30,048 bases of DNA. Source: DATKGW01 sp035510605. GTDB taxonomy: Bacteria > Patescibacteriota > Saccharimonadia > Saccharimonadales > CAIOMD01. A model generated the notes under the pieces. That model had not been told where the DNA came from, did not search any database, and worked only from the letters and a program-made list of their open reading frames with translations. The DNA lies in contig DATKGW010000018.1 of the NCBI GenBank assembly GCA_035510605.1, positions 1-30,048 of the forward strand, given 5' to 3'. Every line of letters begins with the position of its first letter. The first letter of the stretch is position 1. Positions 23,118-30,048 of the stretch are shown in pieces. Both the position numbers and the translations under genes were made by a program.

Positions 23118-26000
23118 ATGAAGTTTAAAAAGGGGACTCGCCGCAAAGCCGCGGAATATGAGAAAGACCTTATTAAATATTGGCAGAAGAATAAGATTTT
23201 TGAAAAGTCGGTTGATTTTAGGCCCAAAGACAATGCCTACGTTTTTTATGATGGTCCGCCGTTTCTGACTGGTCTTCCTCATCACGGCCACGTATTAGGA
23301 TCCGTTATCAAAGATGCAGTTGCGCGCTACTGGACTATGAAGGGCAAACGGGTTGAGCGGGTTTGGGGCTGGGATTGCCACGGTTTGCCGGCCGAAAACT
23401 ATGTCGAACAACAACTGGGCATAAAAGACAAAAGGGACGTTTATAAGATTGGCCTGGAGAAATATATACTAGCTTGCCGAGAAAGTATGGTTCAGACCGG
23501 CAATGCCTGGGAAGAGACGATTAATCGAATAGGCCGTTGGGTGGATTTTAAGGGTGCCTACAAAACCATGGATAAAGACTATATGGAGTCTGTCTGGTGG
23601 GCCTTTAAGACTTTGTATGACAAGGGCAAGATCTATGAGGGTGAAAAGGTACTGCTTTATTGCACACGCTGCGCTACGCCTATCTCTAAGGCCGAGGTGG
23701 CTATGGATAATTCATATCAGGACGTCACTGATCCGTCCGTGTATGTAAAATTCAAACTGCAAGGCGAAGACACCTATCTCTTGGCTTGGACGACCACCCC
23801 CTGGACATTACTGGCGAATGTCGCACTGGCAGTTAACAAAAATTATGATTATACAGAAGTGGAACTGGGTGGTGATAAATTAATACTGGCCGAAGAATTG
23901 CTTGATAAAGTTCTAACAGATGACAAATTTAACGTATTGGAATATAAAGTCTTAAAGACAATCAAGGGCAAAGATTTGATTGGCAAACGATACGAGCCAT
24001 TATTTAACGACCATGGTAAGAACGCCCATACCGTACACAGTGCAGATTATGTGACTCTAGAAGATGGCACAGGCATTGTGCATATTGCACCGGCTTATGG
24101 TGAAGAGGATTTTGCATTGGCACAGTTAGAAGATATCCTGGTTGTGTCTAATGTCGATGATAATGGCCTATATACCAGTGGGCAATGGAAGGGCCAGCAG
24201 GTTTGGGAAGTCAATAAACAGATAGCTAGAACTTTGCACGATAATGGTAATGTTTGGAAAATTGAGTATATAACCCATAGTTACCCGCATTGCCATAGAT
24301 GTGGTACTCGGCTTATATATAGGGCTCACCCCAGTTGGTTTATGGATATAGCTGGCCAAAAGCAACTGATGTTAGAGCAAAATGGCCCGATTAACTGGTT
24401 CCCGAAACATATCAAGCATGGCCGATTTGAAAAAACCATACAAAGTGCCCCGGATTGGAACTTAAGCCGTGACCGTTTTTGGGCTACGGCCATGCCGGTC
24501 TGGAAAGGCAAAGACGCCAAAGGTAGAGAGCATATTAAAGTTGTCGGTAGTTACGGAGAACTTAAGGAGTTAAGTGGTATTACGTTAGAAGATTATCATC
24601 GGCCATGGATAGATGATATTACTTTTAAAATAGATGATATTACTTATAAGCGGATTGATAAAGTGTTGGATTGCTGGTTCGAAAGCGGTTCTATGCCGTT
24701 TGCGCAATTCCATTACCCATTTGAAAATGTTGAAAAATTCGAGGAGAACTTCCCTGGAGATTTTATTGCCGAATACGTTGGTCAGGTTAGAGCTTGGTTT
24801 TACTATGTCCATGCCGTAAGCATTGGTTTATTCGAAAAAGAAGCTTATAAAAATGTAATTGTAACAGGGACGATTGCGGGTAATGACGGTCGTAAAATGA
24901 GTAAAAGTTTTGGCAACTTTACGGATCCCAATGTATTAATGGATCGGTATAGTGCTGATGCTTTGCGGTTTTTGTTGTTAAATTCACCATTACTTAACGG
25001 GGAAGATTTTAGTTTAGTAGATAAAGATGTGGCTGATATTAACCGTAAGCTTAGCATGGTTTGGAATATGTATGATTTTTTTACTTTGTATGCAGAAGTA
25101 GATAAATGGGAGTGGGACGGCACTTGTATTGACCCTAGTAGTGGAGTTACAAATCCACTTGACCTATGGATTATCTCACGTACCCACCAATTAATTGAGG
25201 ATGTTGATAAATATATGCAATTTTATGATATTCAAAGTGCCACCAGGCCGATGATACCCTTTATTGACGATGCCAGTAACTGGTATGTTCGTCGGTCACG
25301 CAAGAGATTTTGGAAAAGTGATAATGATAGTGACAAACAAGCGGCTTATCGAACATTGCATTATGTTTTAGTTCAACTCGCTAAAGTAATGGCTCCATTT
25401 ACGCCGTTCTTGGCAGAAGAGCTTTATATGAACTTAACCAGTGATGAATCGGTTCATTTAAAATATTGGCCCGAAAGCGGTCATATCAATGAGCTGGTGC
25501 TGGAAGAAATGAAAGTAATCAGAGAGCTTATTACCTTGGGCTTGGCTGAGCGGGCAGAAGCGGGCATTAAAGTTCGCCAACCGCTGGCAAAAGCTACTAT
25601 TGTGACGCCTTTTACCGTTACTGATAGAGAAAGGTCCGAACTCCAGTCCATTATCGCTGAAGAGCTGAATGTTAAACAGGTAGTTTCGAGAAGTGGACCT
25701 ATTCCGTCTATTAAATTGGACAAAAAACTAACTTCAGAATTAGAACGAGAAGGGTTGGTGCGCGAATTAATACGGCATATACAGAATTTCAGGAAACAAT
25801 CAGGCTTAAATGTAGAAGATCGTATCAAGCTGTCTGTATCGAGTGACGACACAACAATCAAACAGGCTGTTGTAGAATATAGGGATAAAATTGACTCAGA
25901 GGTATTAAGCCTTGGCGAACTATCTCAAACAGATGGAGCAGATTATGAAAAACTTACTATCGATAATCATGAGTTGGTAATACATATCAAAAAAGTTTAA
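23118..26000 (+). CDS. ileS: Isoleucyl-tRNA synthetase
   Basis: Class I aminoacyl-tRNA synthetase that charges tRNA-Ile. It is 960 aa from ATG 23118, with GGGAG (23104-23108) 9 nt upstream; a GTG at 23109 is in frame. The HIGH motif is HHGH (55-58) in the segment GPPFLTGLPHHGH, followed by GWDCHGLPAE. The editing domain with TTTPWTL (about 229-235) proofreads valine. KMSKS is at 593-597. A zinc-type CTRC motif is near 184-187. The GLPHxGH and WGWDCHGLP wording and the C-terminal anticodon region resemble the eukaryote-like IleRS2 group more than the E. coli type, by memory. IleRS2 enzymes are often mupirocin-resistant. Confidence 0.95.
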   Translation: MKFKKGTRRKAAEYEKDLIKYWQKNKIFEKSVDFRPKDNAYVFYDGPPFLTGLPHHGHVLGSVIKDAVARYWTMKGKRVERVWGWDCHGLPAENYVEQQLGIKDKRDVYKIGLEKYILACRESMVQTGNAWEETINRIGRWVDFKGAYKTMDKDYMESVWWAFKTLYDKGKIYEGEKVLLYCTRCATPISKAEVAMDNSYQDVTDPSVYVKFKLQGEDTYLLAWTTTPWTLLANVALAVNKNYDYTEVELGGDKLILAEELLDKVLTDDKFNVLEYKVLKTIKGKDLIGKRYEPLFNDHGKNAHTVHSADYVTLEDGTGIVHIAPAYGEEDFALAQLEDILVVSNVDDNGLYTSGQWKGQQVWEVNKQIARTLHDNGNVWKIEYITHSYPHCHRCGTRLIYRAHPSWFMDIAGQKQLMLEQNGPINWFPKHIKHGRFEKTIQSAPDWNLSRDRFWATAMPVWKGKDAKGREHIKVVGSYGELKELSGITLEDYHRPWIDDITFKIDDITYKRIDKVLDCWFESGSMPFAQFHYPFENVEKFEENFPGDFIAEYVGQVRAWFYYVHAVSIGLFEKEAYKNVIVTGTIAGNDGRKMSKSFGNFTDPNVLMDRYSADALRFLLLNSPLLNGEDFSLVDKDVADINRKLSMVWNMYDFFTLYAEVDKWEWDGTCIDPSSGVTNPLDLWIISRTHQLIEDVDKYMQFYDIQSATRPMIPFIDDASNWYVRRSRKRFWKSDNDSDKQAAYRTLHYVLVQLAKVMAPFTPFLAEELYMNLTSDESVHLKYWPESGHINELVLEEMKVIRELITLGLAERAEAGIKVRQPLAKATIVTPFTVTDRERSELQSIIAEELNVKQVVSRSGPIPSIKLDKKLTSELEREGLVRELIRHIQNFRKQSGLNVEDRIKLSVSSDDTTIKQAVVEYRDKIDSEVLSLGELSQTDGADYEKLTIDNHELVIHIKKV

Positions 26001-26003
26001 CTC

Positions 26004-26032
26004 TTTACGAGGTGTACTTAATCTGTTACTAT
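26004..26032 (+). promoter_or_regulatory. Promoter of rplU
   Basis: -35 TTTACG (26004-26009), 17-nt spacer, -10 TACTAT (26027-26032). The leader would be about 30 nt and carries AGAGGA shortly before the ATG at 26069. Confidence 0.7.
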
Positions 26033-26068
26033 GTGCGTTGAATATTTCATAAATTGTAAGAGGATCTA

Positions 26069-26374
26069 ATGAAAAAAGCTGTGATTGCAACCGGTGGTAA
26101 ACAATATCTGGTAAAAGAGGGTGATGTTGTTGATGTAGAACTGCTAAAGGCTGATAAATTAATTGATTTTGAACCCTTATTGGTAATTGATGGAGAAAAA
26201 ACATTAATAGGTACACCTTTTGTTAAAGATGTTAAGGTCAGCGCTAAAATAACTAAACAGACTATTAAGGCTGATAAAGTCGTGGCCATTCGCTACAAGG
26301 CAAAAAAGCGCGTAAATAAGGTTCAGGGGCATCGCCAACAGCACACCCGAATTACTATCTCTAAGATAGCTTAA
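26069..26374 (+). CDS. rplU: 50S ribosomal protein L21
   Basis: A 101-aa protein that binds 23S rRNA in the large subunit. The family signature is complete: the KKAVIATGGKQYLVKEGD start, a central LIGTPFV segment, the YKAKKRVNKVQGHRQQHT motif near 77-94, and an IxI end. AGAGGA lies before the ATG. In most bacteria rpmA (L27) follows directly, but here about 310 bases without a gene and then an unrelated surface protein follow. It has its own promoter. Confidence 0.96.
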   Translation: MKKAVIATGGKQYLVKEGDVVDVELLKADKLIDFEPLLVIDGEKTLIGTPFVKDVKVSAKITKQTIKADKVVAIRYKAKKRVNKVQGHRQQHTRITISKIA

Positions 26375-26592
26375 TTTTAGCAGTATTCTTGTGGATAAAT
26401 ATTCATGATTATTGGTAATTGATATAATATTTACAACAATAAAAAATATTGCTGAATAAATAATTTATACCCATGATTATGCGTTTAACAGATTGAAAAC
26501 AGATAAAGAAATGTTAATAATACAACGATAATATTCATAAATAATTAGTAGATATTTTTATCAGGTGTACACATTATTTATATATAAGACTA
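26375..26592. other. AT-rich intergenic region
   Basis: No gene is visible on either strand. It contains one consensus DnaA box, TGTGGATAA (26390-26398), and GTTTAACAGAT at 26483-26493, which recurs at 26606-26616 within the next promoter. No convincing terminator for rplU was found. The composition contrasts sharply with the following gene. Confidence 0.5.
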
Positions 26593-26621
26593 TTGACCTG
26601 CCTCTGTTTAACAGATAAAAT
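26593..26621 (+). promoter_or_regulatory. Promoter of the surface protein
   Basis: -35 TTGACC (26593-26598), 17-nt spacer, -10 TAAAAT (26616-26621). The spacer holds the palindrome CTGTTTAACAG (26605-26615), a possible operator. Transcription would start near 26628. Confidence 0.75.
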
Positions 26622-26688
26622 GTAAGCAGTTTGTCAAAGATAAAAACAAAAAGACAAACAAAAAGGCGAAACAAAAAGGCGAAAAGTA

Positions 26689-29600
26689 GTGGTAAAACCA
26701 CAAAAACAAAAGGCGATTTTTCTGCGTACCCTCACATATGTGAGTCTGGTATTATTTGTCGTTATCAGTATTATTTCGCTCTTATCACCGAACCAACAAG
26801 TAGCTCATGCTACTACCAATAACACCATCAACTTTCAGGCTAGAATCCTGACCAACACCGGCAACGTGGTAGCCGACGGTAGTTACAACGTAGAGTTCAA
26901 GATATATAAATCACTGGCAGCTAACAGTTCTACTCCCGGTACCTGTAACAATGACTGTCTGTGGATGGAAGACTGGACTTCCGGCAACAAAATAACCACC
27001 AAGAACGGTTACGTCACTGCCGCCCTGGGTTCTATCACCGGTTTCGGTGCACTCAACTGGGATCAGCAGCTGTGGTTAACCATCGACATCGGCGGTACCG
27101 GCGCACCCAGCTGGGACGGGGAAATGACCCCCCGCATGACCATGACCGCCGTGCCTTATGCCATTGCTGCCGGCCAGTTGCAGACTTCCGCTTCGGTAGC
27201 CGGCTATACTTCCAAGCTAAGTGTTACTTCGCCAACTGTCGGCAGCCAAACCTTTGTAGTCCAAGATCAAGCAGCTGCTGGAACCTACTACTTGTGTATC
27301 CAGAACTCGGCTTCTTGTGGGTTTGCACCGTCCAGTGGTGGTACAGGCTATGTCCAACTCCAAGGTTCAACTCCGGGTACTCAACAAACGGGCAATATGA
27401 ATATATCCGGGGCGGGAATATTTGGTGGTAGTTTAACTGTTACAGGGCATTCGGCCTTTGGCTCTAGTGCATCTGTTAATGCTGCACAAGTTATCTCAGT
27501 CTCTGAGACTATAACTCCTTCGGGTGCGGATGTTTATGGAAATAAGATATGGGTTAATGCTTCAAGCGCCTTTGCTAGTAATGCCTTATATGGAATGCAG
27601 GCTATGGCGGCGGCATCTCACAGTAGCGGCACGGCAAACTATCTAGTTGGTGTGATGGGTTCTGTCAATAATAATAGTACCGGTACCATTGATAAAGCAT
27701 ATGGTGGCATATTCACGGTAGAGACAAACACTGCCGGTGTGATTAACAATGCCTACGGAGTACGCTCACTTATTAACAACATGGGGAGCGGGACGATAGG
27801 AACTGCTTATGGAATCCGAGTGGATAGTGCCGTTAAAGGGTCAGGATCTATAACTACCAATTACGGGCTTTATGTTGATAACCAAACAGCCGGGACGACA
27901 AATTATTCTATTTACTCTAATGGTGGACAATCTTATTTTGCCGGCAATGTAGGGGTTGGTATTGCAACTCCAAGTGCCAAACTTAGTGTAGCCGGCAGTT
28001 CAACAGATAAAGCCTACTTCTTCTATGATAATGCCAATGTTGGTGATACTACCGATGGCCAAGGCCTTTATGTTTATCGTAGAGCAGCCGAAGGCGATAA
28101 TTATGTAAAAATTTACGTTGACCAATATGTGCAAGGGAACATCACAAGCTCAGGTGTACTACAAGTTGGTTCTAGCAGTGGTAGCCCATCGGCTATAACT
28201 TTTACCACTTCTGGCTATATGCAGACTTCTCAACCAATTATAGGCACCCGCTTTGATTCGTTTGCCGGGTTAAGCTTAGGAACTTCCAATGCCAGCAGCA
28301 TATCAATAGGCCAAAGTGGTGTTACAACAACCAATTACGGCCCGTTAACCGTCAGCCAACTTTTAACTGGCAACTCCGGGGCGGTATTAAAGGGTACAAC
28401 CAGTGATAATTCGGCCGCTGCTCTGAATGTCACCAATAGTGGTAGCACTTCGTTGTTATATGTTAGGAATGACGGTAATGTGGGGATTGGAACAACAAGT
28501 CCTGAGCAAAAATTAACTGTTTCGGGGGATATAAGTATTCCCACGGCTAATAAAATATATTTTGATGTCGGTACCGGGAACCATTATATTGGTTGGGATT
28601 ATACTACCCAGGGAATTATGGTTAATGGCTGGCAAGGCGTCTCCTTGGGCTATCAAGGCAACAAGGTGCTAACTACGAATTATGGTAAAGTCGGTATTGG
28701 CACTACATCTCCCTTATCTGCTCTACAAGTCGTCGGAACAAGTTCTGTGGCTACTGTCAGCGGGTCTAATTCACTGACAGCTGATGGCACCTTTGCCACA
28801 TCCTCCGGCTGGACAACCACTGCCGGCTGGACTATCGGCTCTGGCGTAGCTACTCACACCACCGGTAATACTGGTGCTTTATCAGGCACCTCCAATGGTA
28901 CTAATACGTCAACTGTTTACCAAGTAATGTTTGACGTGGCCGGTACTATGGGTAGTGGCTTTAACGTTTCACTGGGTGGAACAGACTCAGGTACTACTAT
29001 TACTTCAACTGGTAGTGCTCAAACAGTCTATATTGTGCCTGGTGCCTCCAGCGGTACACTGGCCTTTACCCCAGCCGGAACCGGTACCTTTGCCGGTACA
29101 ATCGATAACGTCTATATCTATGCCATTAGTACTTCGACGGCCGATGTATCGGTTATCAGCAGCAACGGTACCTCAACTCCACTGGAAGTCAGGGCTGGAG
29201 GCAGCGGTCTTTATAATACCTTCATTGGCCAGAATTCTGGCTTAAATAATACTACAGGTTACAGCAACTCAGCTTTGGGTGCAGGATCCCTCCAATACAA
29301 TTCTATTGGTTACTATAATGCGGCAGTAGGTGCACGTTCACTTCAGAAAAACACAACAGGATACTATAACTCAGTCCTAGGTGTGGAAGCTCTTCAGAAT
29401 AATACCACCGGTAACTGGAATGTGGCCGTCGGTACGTGGTCTCTTAATTCTAATACTACCGGTGGCGGCAGCACGGCTGTGGGTTATGGCTCTCTCCAGA
29501 ATAATAACGCTGGCGGTAGCAACTCAGCCTTCGGAGCAGCTGCTCTTGGGGGCAACACCGGTGGCTACAACAACTCGGCTTTGGGTTATGCCGCTGGTTC

Positions 29601-30048
29601 TTATATATCCGGCGGTAGCAATCCCAACCAATATTCCTATAACTCGGTTTATTTAGGTATGAACACCGAAGCTTTAGCCAGTGGTGATTACAATGAGACA
29701 GTCATCGGCTATGGCGCTATTGGAGTTGGAAACAATAGCGTAACTTTAGGCAACAATGCCATAACTGCCGTTCAACTGGGTAATTCACAAACTAGTGGCA
29801 ATACAGCCGGTACTAACATAACAGTTAGTGGAGCAGGTGGTTACGGTACCGGCGCAGGTGGTAACCTGACACTGCAAGCCGGTAGTGGTGGATCAACATC
29901 TACAGGTGGAGCAGGTGGTATAACTTATCTTTACGGCGGCAATGCCGGCGCTACCAATGCTAATGGTGGCAACGTCACGATCAGCCCAGGTACTAAAGCC
30001 GGTAGCGGTACGGCTGGTAGTGTCATCATTAAGCCCCAAGCCAGCAAT
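26689..30048 (+). CDS. Giant secreted fibre/adhesin-like surface protein (partial, runs off window)
   Basis: One open frame of at least 1120 codons with no stop before the window end. It begins with a Sec signal peptide: a Lys-rich start, the hydrophobic run TYVSLVLFVVISIISLL and a probable cleavage VAHA/TT. An INFQARI..DGSYNVEFKIY domain follows, with a MTPRMTMTAVPYAIAA segment, a pattern seen in tail-fibre-like proteins. Three GxVGIGTTSP-type modules lie near 27949, 28474 and 28687. A jelly-roll-like part spans about 28790-29130, then seven 17-aa repeats (29242-29598) resemble YadA-type beta-roll heads. A Gly-rich GGN(L/V)T(L/I) section closes the window. It is probably a cell-surface fibre for host or surface attachment. 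The start is uncertain: GTG 26689 gives a proper signal peptide, whereas the promoter points to TTG 26631 in another frame. Confidence 0.85.
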   Translation, partial: MVKPQKQKAIFLRTLTYVSLVLFVVISIISLLSPNQQVAHATTNNTINFQARILTNTGNVVADGSYNVEFKIYKSLAANSSTPGTCNNDCLWMEDWTSGNKITTKNGYVTAALGSITGFGALNWDQQLWLTIDIGGTGAPSWDGEMTPRMTMTAVPYAIAAGQLQTSASVAGYTSKLSVTSPTVGSQTFVVQDQAAAGTYYLCIQNSASCGFAPSSGGTGYVQLQGSTPGTQQTGNMNISGAGIFGGSLTVTGHSAFGSSASVNAAQVISVSETITPSGADVYGNKIWVNASSAFASNALYGMQAMAAASHSSGTANYLVGVMGSVNNNSTGTIDKAYGGIFTVETNTAGVINNAYGVRSLINNMGSGTIGTAYGIRVDSAVKGSGSITTNYGLYVDNQTAGTTNYSIYSNGGQSYFAGNVGVGIATPSAKLSVAGSSTDKAYFFYDNANVGDTTDGQGLYVYRRAAEGDNYVKIYVDQYVQGNITSSGVLQVGSSSGSPSAITFTTSGYMQTSQPIIGTRFDSFAGLSLGTSNASSISIGQSGVTTTNYGPLTVSQLLTGNSGAVLKGTTSDNSAAALNVTNSGSTSLLYVRNDGNVGIGTTSPEQKLTVSGDISIPTANKIYFDVGTGNHYIGWDYTTQGIMVNGWQGVSLGYQGNKVLTTNYGKVGIGTTSPLSALQVVGTSSVATVSGSNSLTADGTFATSSGWTTTAGWTIGSGVATHTTGNTGALSGTSNGTNTSTVYQVMFDVAGTMGSGFNVSLGGTDSGTTITSTGSAQTVYIVPGASSGTLAFTPAGTGTFAGTIDNVYIYAISTSTADVSVISSNGTSTPLEVRAGGSGLYNTFIGQNSGLNNTTGYSNSALGAGSLQYNSIGYYNAAVGARSLQKNTTGYYNSVLGVEALQNNTTGNWNVAVGTWSLNSNTTGGGSTAVGYGSLQNNNAGGSNSAFGAAALGGNTGGYNNSALGYAAGSYISGGSNPNQYSYNSVYLGMNTEALASGDYNETVIGYGAIGVGNNSVTLGNNAITAVQLGNSQTSGNTAGTNITVSGAGGYGTGAGGNLTLQAGSGGSTSTGGAGGITYLYGGNAGATNANGGNVTISPGTKAGSGTAGSVIIKPQASN
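29242..29598 (+). repeat. Seven 17-residue (51-bp) coding repeats in the surface protein
   Basis: Seven consecutive units in perfect 51-bp register, consensus xNNTTGxxNSAxGxxSL. Units differ at the DNA level, so they are old or under selection for the protein pattern. Such units form left-handed beta-rolls in YadA-like adhesin heads. Confidence 0.9.

Noticed and set aside
5717..26374. UGA recoded to glycine as in Gracilibacteria or SR1
   Set aside because: Conserved genes show full-length proteins with GGN glycine codons and no in-frame TGA.
26961..27431. A 156-aa ORF and others at 28931-29245 and 29381-29656
   Set aside because: They lie in other frames within the adhesin gene and read as low-complexity shadows.
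29242..29598. CRISPR-like repeat array
   Set aside because: The 51-bp units are in-frame coding repeats without identical repeats or unique spacers.

Overview
The window looks like a chromosome segment from a small-genome Patescibacteria (CPR) bacterium, most likely close to Saccharibacteria (TM7). This is an inference from several features: a 23S rRNA gene split by two group I introns with LAGLIDADG homing endonucleases, short housekeeping proteins (a 589-aa IF-2 and a LID-less adenylate kinase), an isoleucyl-tRNA synthetase that looks eukaryote-like, a B12-dependent ribonucleotide reductase, a small KGG-motif protein, and a very large Ser/Thr/Gly/Asn-rich surface protein. No 16S gene is inside the window, so the placement is provisional. 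The standard genetic code fits.

Layout. Bases 1-254 are the end of the 16S-23S spacer. The 23S rRNA gene spans 255-4906 and is interrupted at E. coli-equivalent positions 2500 and 2593, both in the peptidyl-transferase centre, by introns of 835 and 774 nt separated by a 93-nt exon. A 5S gene and a strong terminator follow. Bases 5213-5602 contain no gene but may hold a small RNA. A promoter, a terminator-like leader hairpin and a KGG-type 65-aa protein come next. On the minus strand lie a HExxH/zinc-ribbon protein and a ROK-family kinase. The plus strand then carries an S1-repeat protein, infB and a small DUF protein. These converge on a minus-strand priA-def-fmt group. From 14.1 kb everything is plus strand: a winged-helix protein, rpsU-yqeY-adk-map (each start overlapping the previous stop by one base), ftsA, ftsZ, nrdR, nrdJ, a cysteine-free thioredoxin-like protein, ileS and rplU. 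The last 3.4 kb is one open reading frame, running off the window, for an exported fibre-like adhesin.

How the genes fit together. Most of the segment serves translation (rRNA, S1 protein, IF-2, Fmt/Def/Map formyl-methionine processing, S21, L21, IleRS), cell division (FtsA/FtsZ) and dNTP supply (NrdR repressor, NrdJ reductase). The nrdR promoter carries a near-perfect NrdR box, so the regulator probably controls itself and perhaps nrdJ. Several promoters place their -10 box only 7-10 nt before a start codon that lacks a Shine-Dalgarno sequence, which suggests leaderless mRNAs are used for some genes.

The most unusual part is the 23S intron pair. Base pairing fixes the splice sites of the first intron and implies that it ends in A instead of the nearly universal terminal G. 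In both introns the ribozyme core overlaps the likely ribosome-binding site of the endonuclease gene.
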